A DNA stretch of 64,000 nt from Mucor racemosus (GCA_027405735.1 JAPEHQ010000003.1:3472001-3536000), one strand, 5' to 3'; numbered from the stretch's first letter, positions 10,932-24,880 are shown. The notes: generated from the letters alone by a model not told the origin. Program-made: numbers and translations.

Positions 10932-12836
10932 TTAATTATTGAGTGAGTTCTCCAAATCCTCCAAGTAAGTGCGCAATGCCTATATAAAAAAACAATCAGG
11001 TTTAAATATGAATGCTGAATGCACTACATTCTAATTTACCTTGACTCGGCTTCCATCTGTCCATTCCCTGCCTGCTAATTCAACAATTCTATCTGCAAAG
11101 CTAAGCAATGATTCTCCCATATATATAAAAGTCGTTTGAGGGTTTGTCATGATGTTTCCCGCTATTTTAGATGTAATAGTATTGTTTTCGCGTTCCATTT
11201 CAATAACGCTAACAGCTCTTACTGTCAATTCAACTAAAACAGCTGTCAAATTTTCTGCAGAAGCCATTGAACTTGACAAGTGCATAATGTCTCTATGCAA
11301 CATGTCTAAATCTGATAGTGTATATAATGCTGATAAAACACGAGTTATATTGTCCATTAATTGCATATAACGAATATCAATTCTTTTTGTGTTGGTGGAT
11401 GAAGGTTTTTTCATGTTTACGTCCATTGTTTTTTCATTGATTCGATCCAAATTTTCAGAGGTCCATTGACCGTAAATAGTAGCCAATACTCGACAATCAT
11501 AAATAAGTTTTTGCGATGTATATCCAATGAATGTAGATGCTTCTGCAATAAATTCAAGACCTGCTAAAATAGATGCCATTAACTAATACTATTAATTAGA
11601 TATAATCATATAATCGAATTCATACAACATCATACATTTTCACCAATAGGCAAACCAACAAGCTCTCCCATATCATTCACAAGAGATTGTACCTTTTTAC
11701 ATTCTGCATCTAAAGCATCCAGTAAACCCACACAAAGCTTATGTAACCAATCTTTTGTTGCATTAAAAAGTTGTTCGTCTACTGGCATACCCATCGCCTT
11801 CCATTCTAATCCATTTTGTATGAGAGCATCACCATATAATGTCATTTTGTTGTCCAATAAAGATTGCAGCCCTTTAATATCTTCTAATAAATCATCAGAT
11901 TGTGGTATATTGTTATTGATCGAGTAGCTCATGTCTTCAACAGACTGAACATACGTAGCGAGTTTATTGATACGATTCTCGTATAAGGTCCATTCTGGGA
12001 AAATTTCCTATAATAAAGAATGGTCAAGTATTTCAATATGTAGTACTGTTTCAAAGCTTACATTAAATGGTAGAGTATGGTCTCCACTGAGCTCATCGGC
12101 TAATCGTAAGACTTTTGACAAGTGATCACGCAATGAATCAAAGGATTGATCTGGTTTTTGTAAGAGTTCCAATTCATTTCTCAGTAATTTTTGCTGTTCA
12201 AGAAATACTGTCTTGAATTCAGAAAAGGGTATATTGCGGCTCTGTGCTTGCAATTTCAACCATTGCTCCAACGTTGATGTTGACGATGGATTCAAAATGC
12301 CGCTCATGGAAATTCGACGTAATGCTGGCATAGGATTCTCTTCATTCAAGGGTTTATTGTATACAACAAAAGGTTGGGATTGAGTATTTGCTGTCATGTC
12401 TACATCGTCCATAGATACAGACAAACTTCGAGCAATATCATTTGCTAAACTGCTAGATAATTTCTGTAATTTTCTATCTTGTGCTGATTCTGTAAAACTA
12501 CGTTTTCGTTTTACACTTTGATTGCTTGGAGATCCAGGAGTTGAAAGCGTTTCTGAAGCAATGCATTGAGTTAAAAATATGAGTTGATCTGCATAATGTG
12601 TAAATTTTACCTGTACTGCCGTTGTTTTTTAGCCAATCTTCATTAAAATTTATTTTCGTAGTTGGTACAGTGCCGTTTAATAAGCTATCCTCTATGTTTA
12701 GATTGATATATAAATATTGCATACGATACTTGGAATATTTTACTTTTTTTTATTTTATTTTTTTACCTAACAAACCCAAGACTACTTTGACGCAATTTGT
12801 CCAAGCATCTTGTTCAGAGCGTAAACTATTGAACAT
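10932..12836 (-). CDS. Unrecognised 551-residue helical protein
   Basis: Six exons: 12836-12767, 12742-12611, 12552-12062, 12007-11636, 11582-11040, 10979-10932. Together they give a 1656-nt frame that reads through every splice. I do not recognise the family. The N-terminal ~45 residues (starting MFNSLRSEQDAWTN) are followed by a low-complexity linker with a basic KRKR that could act as a nuclear signal. From about residue 145 onward it is mostly predicted-helical sequence with many Leu/Glu and some coiled-coil character, with no enzyme motif and no membrane segment. A structural or scaffolding role is possible but only a guess. It is divergent from the Bem1-like gene, sharing a ~236 bp intergenic promoter region. 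Confidence 0.75.
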
Positions 12837-13072
12837 TTTCTATTTGTATAAAAGAAAAAAAAAATTATCACGTTAAATAGTTTAAGCTTAAAATAACCTA
12901 TCAAGGCAGGCTATAAGTACCCCCAATGAGTCGCTGCAAGAAAATTATCTCGTGTTGAATTGGAAATGGAAAAAATCCCATATATGATCAAGTTTCCATT
13001 TTCATTTATAATGAAACTTGGGTCTTTTTTTTTTTTTGAGGTTCTTTCACTCTTCTATTTTGTAAAATAAAA
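12837..13072. promoter_or_regulatory. Divergent promoter region
   Basis: 236 bp between two start codons on opposite strands. It contains a T-tract near 13027-13038 just upstream of the plus-strand gene and an A-rich tract near 12855. It presumably drives both genes; no specific factor site is claimed. Confidence 0.45.
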
Positions 13073-14011
13073 ATGACTTCATGTCCAATTCAAGAAATTA
13101 CCGTTCAATCCTTCGCAAAGCAGCAAAATTGTACTTGGTATCCAATTCAATTAAAGCTAAACAACAATCAAATCCTACACATCAAGCATCAGTATGCTGA
13201 TTTTATTCAGTTTTCTCTACAAATCCACCAACAATTCAACTTGAAAAAATCAGAATTGCCAAAAATCAAGAAACAGCACAATTTTCTAAAGAAAGGAACA
13301 CAGAAATACCTTGAACGACAATGCGAATTACAAAACTTCTGCCAACGTTTACTATTATTACCAACCATTGTAACATGTTCACAATTAGTTCTTTTATTTT
13401 TCTCTACAACTATAGCTACCACAACAGCATCCAGCTCTATAAAAAGGGCATTTTCTCTTAAATCCAACAAGAAACAACAACAACAACAACATCAAGACCT
13501 AACTGAAATTAGTAATACGTTTACAAAATCACTGAGTATGTCTATTGGTCAACACGAACAACAATGTACAAGTAGATCAAATACTCAAAATATAAACAGG
13601 AGTAATCGCTGTAGTACTACAAGCACAACCAGCACGTCTAACAGCAGCATATTATTTTCATCTAGTCTAAGCTCTACAGATGAAGATGACTCTATTAAAC
13701 TCAAGATTATTTACAATGTACAAAATATAATCATCATCCGAGTCTCTCGTTCTGTGTCTCTTGATCAATTGAGATCCCAAATCATTCAGAAATTTGCTTT
13801 GATTAACATTCTATTACCAGATCAATTAGTTTTGAGAACAGTTGACTGTGCACGGTACTCATCTGGGTCGGGTTCCTCAATTATTTGCTCCGTTCCAGCC
13901 GATAGTGATTTGAGTGCCGACACATTGATCTCAAATGAACAAGACCTTTCAAGGGCAATGCTTCTAAAATGGAATATTTTGCAAAAGGTGACGCTCCGGT
14001 GTATGGTATAA
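13073..14011 (+). CDS. Bem1/Scd2-like PX-PB1 protein lacking SH3 domains
   Basis: Single-exon gene of 312 residues. Residues ~8-110 look like a PX domain: WYPIQLKLNNNQILHIKHQY, then YADFIQFSLQIHQQF, LPKIKK and a final LQNFCQRLLLLP helix. PX domains bind phosphoinositides on membranes. A Ser/Gln-rich linker follows. Residues ~205-312 resemble a PB1 domain (IKLKIIYNVQNIIIIRVSRS, then LDQLRSQI), which in Bem1 binds Cdc24. Bem1/Scd2 scaffolds the Cdc42 polarity module and normally has two SH3 domains before PX; none is present here and no exon upstream supplies one. It may be a reduced paralogue; p40phox-like PX/PB1 proteins are the other possibility. The domain calls are by eye. Confidence 0.6.
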   Translation: MTSCPIQEITVQSFAKQQNCTWYPIQLKLNNNQILHIKHQYADFIQFSLQIHQQFNLKKSELPKIKKQHNFLKKGTQKYLERQCELQNFCQRLLLLPTIVTCSQLVLLFFSTTIATTTASSSIKRAFSLKSNKKQQQQQHQDLTEISNTFTKSLSMSIGQHEQQCTSRSNTQNINRSNRCSTTSTTSTSNSSILFSSSLSSTDEDDSIKLKIIYNVQNIIIIRVSRSVSLDQLRSQIIQKFALINILLPDQLVLRTVDCARYSSGSGSSIICSVPADSDLSADTLISNEQDLSRAMLLKWNILQKVTLRCMV

Positions 14012-14099
14012 ATTTGTTTAAAATGATAATCTTTGCCATTGTAACATAGTGTACCATTCGATACTTTATTTATTTTCCCCTTTCAATTGTTTTAATAAT

Positions 14100-14128
14100 A
14101 ATCAGGAGGTCCTCCTTTTTTCTTTTTT

Positions 14129-14175
<47 letters not shown>

Positions 14176-14178
14176 CGA
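14100..14178. repeat. Long poly(T) tract
   Basis: A T-rich run broken by two C's near its start, then more than 50 uninterrupted T's ending at TCGAAACC. It generates an artefactual lysine-rich minus-strand open frame. The tract lies shortly after the Bem1-like gene, where a 3' processing region or microsatellite is expected. Confidence 0.85.
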
Positions 14179-14179
14179 A

Positions 14180-15811
14180 ACCTCTATTTTTCCTTTTTGT
14201 ATAAACCTCTAATTTTAATAAACAAAAACTGTTTAAATCACAATACATAAAGAAGATTAATGCTGTGTGCAAATATAAGCTATTTTTACGATTAGATTTT
14301 GTTATCATATCACACTTGCATTATGCTTGCATGACAATTTGCCACCGTATTATCTTTTTCTAAAAATAAAATATCTTTTCAATTTTGTTATTGTAAACCA
14401 GGAAACAGGAGGTTATTGCACCTACTGAATTTGATCAGGGATTTCCCTTTCTTCACATTACTCTCCCTGTGAAATCATCAGATGTAAAATATCGTCAATG
14501 GTGCAACATAAAAGGGTTGCTATGTGTAACTCTCCTATTTTAACACTATTGCCATATGTACTAGCTTGATACAGGGATTTCCGGAAAGAATATGACAGCC
14601 TTCTTTCAAAGAAACACGGACAAAAAAAAAGTAGGGGCTTATTACTATTTCCCTTAATCACGCTCCCCTCACTTCTGTCCTGCATTATTGCTATACGCCT
14701 GTAGCTGAATATTATTGACGTTAGAATTTTTTCTTTTATATTGTAAAACCTCCCAACAGATATTTTAATAATAACAATAATAAAGGTTCAAATGCATATA
14801 ATGAATTAAAAGGGATCAATAAATAGGATATTCATGGATTTCATATACATCTTGTAAATAGAGGCCTCAGGTCACTAGTTTTCGTCAGTATCTTTGAGGT
14901 GTAGTGGTACTAAAATGCTTGATATACGGTACATATAGCGGGGTCATCAACTGCACCACCACGTTCGCTGATGACCACCGAATGAATGTTTTTTTTGTAT
15001 ATCATCATGCCCCGCAAGGACCTTTTCTTCATATTCTGGGTTGTGATGAAACTTTCCAAGAAAATGTAGATCTTTATGAACTCCTTGTTCCACCTTTATC
15101 TAAACTTTCCATTTTTCCATTTTTCCATTTTAAAAATTGTAATAAAGTTGCAATCGTTAGACGGCGTAGATAAGTAATAGTATCGCCTATAAACATTCAT
15201 CAAAAAGGAAATATTTTACATGACCTCAACTCTAGAATATTTTAATCGAAAAGCGTATATTTTTTCATGTTGAAAAATACAAAGATTTTGAGAACCTGGT
15301 CATAAATCGTAATAAGCAAAATTTTCATGCCTTACCGATTTTTAAAGAGTTTTTGTGAAATGAATTGGACAGATATTACAAATATAAACACTTTGAATGA
15401 TTGCTGAAAGTTTCATGTTTACTATCGTATTTTTATAATATTATATAAGCATTACGTTGCTAAATGCTGCAACAAAGTATCCCATGTGGCAGGTTTTGTT
15501 TGTTAAAACAACTATTACAATCTTCAGCAGAAGTATAACATATAACATATCAAACTCTGAGAAAACTTGCTTAAATAGCTAACCTATGTGCAGAGCATGA
15601 AGGCACCATAAGAAACATAAGTGTTAAGCACTTCAACAAATGTTTACTAATGGATATCAATATATCCAACTACAGGAATGCCCTCTGCTGATGTTGAATT
15701 TACTAGGCAGCAGCACAACAAAGCATCAACCAGGTGTTGCGCGTCAATTGTTTTCCAGCTTTTCGTTTTTTATAGTTGAATTGTCTTATAACTCGAGCTT
15801 GTAATAGTATT
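14180..15811. other. Intergenic region without a supported gene
   Basis: About 1.6 kb. An 89-codon plus-strand frame (14904-15173) and a 75-codon minus-strand frame (14458-14685) show no recognisable motif or splice continuation. The right end must contain the promoter of the UBX gene. Confidence 0.45.
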
Positions 15812-17597
15812 ATGTCTCAAGAAGAAACACATGTTTGGTTTAGTGGGCCTGTGACAGAAGCTGTCAAGTCAGTAACCGAAAAAAATCTAGTTTTCCTCGT
15901 TTACATACATGGTAAGCATAATGCATGAAACCTTGACAATATATACGATTAAACTTAATAATTATAGATGATTCAGAGGAAAGCAAACAGCTTGATACAG
16001 TATTTGAAGATAAAAATGTTAGTATACACCAACTGTAATGTGTGCATTTTGATATTTATTTGGCTTGCTAGCTTGTTTCCATTATGAGAAGTAAAACAGT
16101 TGCTTTGAGAATGCAAAATGATTCTGAAAAAGCCAAATTATTCGGGCAATTGTGTATGGGGATTTTAAATCATTATACTTTTAAAAAAATAAGCACTAAA
16201 CCTATCTTCTTAGATCCAACATATCAAGTGCCTGTAGTATATTTTATTTTGTAAGTTCAATATATCGAAATTATGACGAATATTGATTTCTTAGAGCACT
16301 ATTCATCACAGACAAGGTACAATCAAAGACTATGGAATCCAAAGCTTAAAAAGTGAAGATATTATTGCTAAAATCAACAAATTTAGCCCTCAAATTGAGT
16401 AAATATTGATGGATATAAGATTAACATCATTGACTAATACTATCTAGCGCAAGGAAAAAACTGGAAACTATTCGAAAAAAGCACCTAGAGGAAGAAGAAA
16501 AGGTAATAGCTAATTATCCTCGAACTCTAAAATCAATTTGCTGACAATCTCGGCATTTTAGAAAGCAAAAGAGAGAGAAGTCAAAAGAAGAGAAGATGGC
16601 AGACTTGCACAAGAAATACAGCAAAGTTTGCAGGATAAACAAAATAGAATTCATCTTGAAAAAGTTAAAAAGGAACGAAAAGCCGATGAGGAATATAAAA
16701 AAAAAGTTAAGGAACAGATTGCAAAAGATAGAGCAGATCAAATTGCTGCTAGAAAAGCCGAAAAGCAACATCTCGAAGAGAGTAAAAACCGAGATCGATC
16801 TACAAATAGACCATCAAATAACTCTAGTTCAGGAGGGTAAGCAAAGTAAATTAAGCGAGAAAATGAATAAGGACATAATATAGGTTTTATAGATATTATG
16901 ACCACAGTAATCTGAATATAAAGCAAATTGATGGATCGAGTTTAAGACATAACTTCTCTTGTAAGTATTCCTTTTTTCATGCTTCTATCATAATGATCTA
17001 AGTAAAAATACACATCAACAGCATCGAATACACTTGCAAATGTCATGGAATGGATTGATGTAGTAAGTGTTTGATAATAATAGCGTTAAATATTATCTAT
17101 ACAATCAATGTTTTTTTTTTTAGGCTAGAACAGATGGTGACATGCCCTATAAATTGTTTGCACAATTCCCAAATCGAAATTTTGACATTGGCGATGAACA
17201 AAGAACTTTATTAGAGTTAAAATTATGCCCAAGTGGTACATTAATAATGAAACCTATCAAAAATGCATCTACGGCTTATGCAGGAGCATCTTCTTCTAGT
17301 GGAGCAGGAGGAAGTTGGATAAATTATTTGTATTCAGCTAGTGATGCCATATACAATTCTGTGAGTCAAGCAGGAACATCTATGGCTAATTATTTGGTCA
17401 CTCCAACAGCAGCTCCAGAGCACGGACAGAGATTAGGTGCAAGTGGAAATAGTATGGACCAACAACCTTCTCGTAATGCAAACCCTTCGACATCCAGTTA
17501 CAATAACCGCAATGTAAATACTTTAAACGACAAGAAAGCTAATGACGATAAAAGTAATAAGCAATCTTACAATGGCAATTCAGTAAATCATGAATAA
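15812..17597 (+). CDS. UBX-domain protein, UBXN4 (erasin)-like
   Basis: 427 residues in ten exons: 15812-15911, 15968-16017, 16072-16153, 16214-16250, 16297-16398, 16448-16502, 16562-16836, 16893-16960, 17022-17062, 17124-17597. The N-terminus (WFSGPVTEAVKSVTEKNLVF, later YPTYQVPVVYFI) is a thioredoxin-like fold as in UBXN4. The middle is a long charged coiled coil (residues ~130-225) with the family's KEQIAKDRADQ motif. Residues ~240-315 form the UBX domain: IDGSSLRHNFS, MEWIDV, RTDGDMPYKLFAQFPNR and ELKLCPSGTLI; UBX domains bind the AAA ATPase p97/Cdc48. The animal homologue works at the ER in protein degradation. The C-terminal ~110 residues are low-complexity Asn/Ser-rich, and the membrane hairpin of human UBXN4 is not obvious. 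Confidence 0.85.
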
Positions 17598-17639
17598 ACA
17601 ACACATTGTGTGATTTTTGCTCAATTTGAAATTTCATAA

Positions 17640-18950
17640 ACATTAATTTCAATAGTTTAAAGGATTTTTACTCTCAATTGAATCTATGGCAAAGCATTTA
17701 GAATGCAACAAAAGTTATTGGCAATATGTAAACTATATACAGATATTTCTTCTAGTGAAAAAGTATATACTGAAAGCAAGGATGTGCAAGAGTGTCGTTG
17801 TCGTAACCTTACACTTCAAAACAACTTTCATCATATGAAGCCCGCTTAAAAACCAGCATTTGATCAAATTTAATAATTATAGCATCATTGATAGCTATGA
17901 GATGTATATTGCATCTACAATTCGTTTCGATCAATTGAATATACTATTCAGAACAGCCAAAGTATTGCTGAAATCATTCAATCGGCATTTCGAAGCTTCT
18001 AACTTATAGTTTTAGGAGGATTTGGAACACCAGAATCACACTGAACCATTTCTTTAACTTGACTCTACATTCCTGTGGTATTATCTCCACTGAAATATGA
18101 ACAGGTTTTCATCATTTTACCTTACCATGGTAAGCTAAAATTTATTAAAATGATCCAAACGAATCTTCGCCCTTAAAACCAGCCTTTTTACAATGGTGTA
18201 TAATAATGAAAAATGGGCGTATCAGCTCCAAAATTCATTTCATATTGTCAATTTAACTGTTGACTACACTTTATTTGTAAAAGTATCCGGATTTTCAAAA
18301 ATTAAATGAAATTAACAACAAAGGAGGATGAATACATCTGAAAATGGCAATTTCTCAAATCATTCCTGAAAAAACAGAGCGGGAATTGAATTTCATTTTG
18401 CTGTAGTAGTAATACTAGCAACAAAATCGTTTTATATACTGAAAACTTGATCATTAAAGAATATAATACTACCAAAAACCGTTGAAGATGTAGTAAATAA
18501 AGCCATTAAACTATTGATACAAGCATAGAGTGTATGTTTCTATTTTTTTAAAAAATATTCCTTGCAAATTTAGGCGAGTAAAAGCAGCATGTTTCAAGAG
18601 TGTCCAAAGTTGATGTCATTAATAAAAAAAAACCTGAATTACCTAAAAAAATATAGTATTTCTTCTTTATTTGATGAATTTTATCAAATATCTGCGCATC
18701 ACACGTGTAAAAAGGTTCACTATTCCTTTATGTTAGACCAAATAGAGCATATTAATTGTAAATCTAGTTCATCGGAATTGATTGTTTCTATTCGTAAATT
18801 AACATTGCAAAGGAGCCCAGAAGAAGCATGGTGTGTATCTGAGAGAGTTGTTGTTTTGCTGCTCATTCCATCTTTGATATCGAATGGTCATAATCGTCTG
18901 GAGGCGTTTTCTCAGATCCTGATCATAATATTAATTTAATTTGTACCGAC
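17640..18950 (+). pseudogene. Possible decayed coding region, Hsp70-like remnant
   Basis: The stretch has gene-like codon texture broken by many stops. Near 18003 a frame reads IVLGGFGTPESH, resembling the phosphate-binding LVGGFG.S motif of the Hsp70/actin-type ATPases that are abundant in Mucoromycota, preceded by a helix-like SIQNSQSIAEIIQSAFRSF. An open frame of 116 codons at 18589-18939 has no recognised motif. No start or intact domain can be assembled. The Hsp70 link rests on one short motif and is weak. Confidence 0.25.
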
Positions 18951-19307
18951 GTAATAAACACGGTTTTTCCCCCCGGGAGATTTAGATCTTTACAGGTAAA
19001 GCTATGAATATTATTACTATATATTCACTGAAGACCAATTTTATCTTTTCAAAATCTTCTTTCTCATTTTATCTAAATCTCTTTTACTTTATCTAAATCT
19101 CGTTTTCATTACATCTAAGTTTTATCCTCATTACATCCTCATTTCATCCCAAATTTACTTGTTTGTCTGAATCAAAGTAGATATACAGTAGTGACTTTTT
19201 ACTTCAACCCCTTGTTTATTAAAGCACCGAATATTATATGGGGTATTGATTTTTGTTTATTTTTGTTTTTTTTGTTTTTTTTTTTCTTTTTCCAACTTTA
19301 AAGAAAA

Positions 19308-21045
<1,738 letters not shown>

Positions 21046-21544
21046 GTTAATTTATAGTAGCAAACCCTATATATCTCCAGAAACTATTTCTTAAAAAAAA
21101 AACTAGTGCCGTAAAGGTGTATGTGTGTTTTGTATAATGTGTGTGTATTAAAATAAAAGATTAAAAAAATCTTTGGAAATAGTTAAAAATAAAAAAAGAT
21201 CATACAAAAAGCTAATTTTTAACCAAATTAAATATGCATAAAGTTACGTACTTTACAAGGCATGCATCACATGTTAAATCAATGTAAATGGGTTAACAAT
21301 TGACAAGTACGAATTATAAACTTGATTTGCTTGGCCAGACATAACGTCAAACTTGCTTAGCAGTTAAATGATTCCGAAAGTGGGTACCTTTTTGAGAAAA
21401 TTTGATTTTCCAATGTTCAAAATCGGAATGTGCTCCCTTTTCTATAATTAACCTTATATTAAGCAATTTCATGATACAGCTTAGACATTGTAAAGTAGTT
21501 ATGAATTAGTCGCATAATGCTATATGTTCCTAAATTTATTTTAT

Positions 21545-22625
21545 AACTCATGAAAGACTCAAGAACACGTAAATTTCACGGCTTTTTCTTGAAATTGAAT
21601 CTCATTTTTCATCTCTGCTCAATTTTTTTCCCACTAAATAACACCAAGAAAATATTATATGTCAATGTACCTGAGATGTTCAACTTTAATCTAAAAACGC
21701 GTTTCCGGAAATATCCTATCTGTAGCAAGAGGAATAATTTTTTTAGTGCTAGTGTTTCAAATTTTTACAGGTATTTCACTGCTAAAAATTAACAATTTTG
21801 AGGCTTCATATCTCTACGAAAATTTAAGTTATACTAACAATTTTTAATAATAAAACTTACTTGTTTTAACGCACTCTATAACGTATTTTAGTATGAAAAA
21901 ATTCGGAGCACTTATTTTTTTCTTCATTTTTTTGACCTTTTTGGAGTAGATTTCAAAATATTGGTTAAATTGAACAGCATTTTTTTAAATTCATGTCATC
22001 GATCTCATTGAGTTCTCTCGGATCCATTTTAGTTTTTTTCAAAATATTGATTTTTCGTGGAGATATCCTAAAAAATGTGTACAAATGAATACCTTCGTTT
22101 CTAGCTTCAATTTTCCCCTTGTGTACCCTCATCCTAAATTCTGGATTTGAAAAAAAAATTGACAAAAATCTCATTTTCTCTACAAAAAATGCAGCTAAAA
22201 TGTTCAGTAATAACTAAATCGGCAGACAATTTGGCTGCGCATCATATCAATTACTTAAATTTGAAACATGCTTATAAAAATTAATGTAAATCTTGATAAA
22301 TCCTCCAAAATTTCAATCACATTTTACGCAAAATTTAATGTAAAACATTTGACTGAATTTTATTTAGATGGATGTAGATGACAAAACTGTCCAAAAATTA
22401 TTTAATGCGCAAAGTCAATTTACTTTGTAGTTCATGAACTATTAGACGATTTGTTTTTTTAGAACATTTTTTAGTCGATTTAACAAATCGATTTTAAGAC
22501 TCAGTTACGATAAGCTGTAAGCTGTAATGTGAACTATTATTTTGATAATCTCAACAAAAAATTAATACTTTTTGCTGAGACCAAGATTGCAGAGTACCTT
22601 TTAGTTGGATCTATCTCGTGAATAT
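21545..22625 (-). repeat. Dispersed repeat family A, copy 3 (inverted)
   Basis: Reverse-complement copy of the family, more diverged than copies 1 and 2. The internal frame is shorter here (minus strand 21965-22174: MRFLSIFFSNPEFRMRVHKG) and ends early. Confidence 0.75.
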
Positions 22626-22636
22626 AAAGAATTAAT

Positions 22637-22910
22637 TGTTGCATCCACAGATCTGGGTGCATTCCTTGGTTAAGATTACGACACAGTTTGATATGTTAAG
22701 TTCTACATTGCTGTGTATTATGTTATGAAGCTCCGTTTATACAAGAATGTGGAACTAGTGTGTGTCACCTAGATTTGATTGGATATATGTATATATATAA
22801 ATAGACTCCTTTAAACAGGTCATATAATTAGAGAATGTGAATATAAAAGAAGATGGTTCGATCTTATAATAAAGTTCTTTAGTTTTAGTGTGCTCTTTCA
22901 TTTTATAACA
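22637..22910 (+). repeat. LTR-like repeat D, copy 2 (solo LTR candidate)
   Basis: 274 bp beginning TGTTGCATCC and ending TTTTATAACA, so the termini are the inverted pair TGTT...AACA typical of LTRs. It has an internal TATATATAAATA TATA-like sequence and a downstream CTTATAATAAAG poly(A)-like signal. No clear target duplication is seen next to it. Confidence 0.6.
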
Positions 22911-23310
22911 GTTTTCCTTTATTTTTTATTAAATGATTTAGTACATATTTTAGCTTTGAGATTGATATAATCTCCTGGCGTAACATTAATACCTCAACCT
23001 TTGAACACTACGGGAAAAATAATGCAAAATATAATGAAATATGATAAATAATGTAAAGAATCTATGTTAACATTAATTAATGTACGTAAATGTACTGAAA
23101 TGATATCATCTATCTACATCATTTAATTTCTTCATGTTTTCCTAGTTAGATAATATTAAAAATCAAAAATTACATTATTTTCATGATATAATGTACTTCC
23201 ATTTATTTTCCTATAATTAGGGTCGTGGTCGAGCCTAGTTTATACTAGTAAATTTGGCTGGCAAAACCCGGCTCGACGCCAATACTACCAATAATGAAGA
23301 GATACTGTGT

Positions 23311-23447
23311 TGTATGCCGAAAAATACTATACTTTATCACCTTCATTCTTAAAATGCACAAGATTTAGAATAAATATTGTTGCGAGACAAAAAGTAAAAT
23401 TTAATAAAGGAACTTGTTAAATTAAATCACACACAAAAACCAACACT
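23311..23447. repeat. Fragments of LTR-like repeats C and B
   Basis: 23311-23347 matches the 5' end of repeat C (TGTTGTATGCC...TTTATCACCTTC). 23355-23447 is an inverted piece of repeat B's 3' end (AGATTTAGAATAAATATTG, then the AACTTGTTAAATTAAATCA stretch). They look like remnants left by nested insertion or deletion. Confidence 0.45.
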
Positions 23448-23451
23448 ATGA

Positions 23452-23675
23452 CCAAACTATGCTTCCCATGATGGGCATAGTGATCTGCACAGATGGGTAG
23501 AATAAAAACTTTTATGCAGATCAGGCAGTCCAGATGAGGAGAGCAATGAGATCAAATTTTTTTAATCAATTTACTAAAGTATATCAATCATAATATAATT
23601 AATAACGAAGATAATTTGAATGGTTTAAAGCCGATGTGCGTTATTCTAATTCAACAGAATTGCCTTATTGACGAG
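23452..23675 (+). repeat. Dispersed repeat F, copy 2
   Basis: Matches 2620-2815, with a ~25 bp extra segment (TTTTTTTAATCAATTTACTA...) after the AATGAGATCAAA motif. It lies a few hundred bp before the third element P copy. Confidence 0.65.
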
Positions 23676-24485
23676 ATACAGTAGTTGCCAAATGTATCGA
23701 ATCAAGATGAAGTCGGTTAATTGATATGGATAATAAATGCAATGTCATTTATTGAATAGGCGAATGTAAATGTATAAAGCAAAGCTTATTTTTTTGAATG
23801 AAAGGACTAATAATTTTGATTAACATCAATAAGTTCAAAAATTATAATTAAGTGCAATAATTGCTACTAAATCGCATAATTTGATATGCAGAAAACTCTT
23901 GAAGCATTATTTATCCTTTTTTTTTGGCAGCGCTGCAAACCATCCTTCAATATAACTAGATATTAATTAATTAGAGAAAATAAAACTGGTCAAAAGCTAA
24001 TACCCAACAATGTACATCAAGGTCAAGATAGATAAAACGTGCATTCATTGTGTAGTGGAAATCACAACATTTTGATGGATAGAAATTACAGGACCAAGAC
24101 GCTGTGTTTGCTTCAGGATTTTTAAAAGGGTTTAAAAGCATACTTCATCAAACGTACTTAGATCTTAAATATTTACCATATGCTATTAGTACAGTATCAT
24201 CTTGTTTTTTTATTTAATTGCTGTATTAGTAAAAATCAAGCTTTTCATAGCTTACTGTAAGTATAATAATTGTTTTACCAAAACTAATAAGAATTAGACA
24301 AGAGTAAAAGGTGTAGTTTTATTCAATGTAGAGAATGAGATTATATATAGAAGAGATTTATCAAGTGATACAATAGCTATTGATGGTGTAACAATAACAA
24401 TATCCTGATAATACAACTACTGTAACGCTATATATAGATTCTGATATAACAATAATAATGAAAGCGAGATATTTCTGATTTTAGA

Positions 24486-24715
24486 TTGACATTTATCATA
24501 AAGCGGGTTGATAATACATTTAATACTACTGTTGAGGAAACCAGTCGATTTAATTTTTGGAATTTGAATGAAAATACCAAGAAACCATTTGTAAGTACTT
24601 TAGTTGGTTCTGGTAAAGCATTGAATAAATGGGCTTGGGACAAAGAAGGTAAAAAGGCGGCAATAGATTCCAGTGATGGCCATGTTTATGTTTATGATAT
24701 TGGAGAGGTAACAAC
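24486..24715 (+). pseudogene. Dynein intermediate chain fragment, third copy
   Basis: An 84-codon open frame contains ETSRFNFWNLNENTKKPFVS, then TLVGSGKALNKWAWDKEGKK and AAIDSSDGHVYVYDIGEV. This fits the end of the dynein intermediate chain WD region (RFDLWNLN...SGKALNK..WD..G...A.GSSDG.VYVYD). It is the least damaged of the three fragments, but no upstream WD repeats or N-terminal dynein-binding segments are nearby, so it is not a working gene. Confidence 0.65.
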
Positions 24716-24880
24716 AAAGCTCAATGTAAATCACCGCTAACGCAATAATTATAAAGACTATATTATCATCGAATAAACTACTACACAATATTAACATGTA
24801 TAAACATCTACAGTAATAAACTTGAATCAAATGGATATAGCATCATAAATCCTTGAAAAAGTTTTCAAGTATTATAAATT

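Noticed and set aside
14904..15173. 89-codon frame considered as a gene
   Set aside because: No recognisable motif, no neighbouring exon in frame, and ordinary intergenic composition.
16514..16771. Minus-strand 85-codon hydrophobic frame as a membrane protein
   Set aside because: It is the complement of the Lys/Glu-rich coiled-coil exon of the UBX gene.
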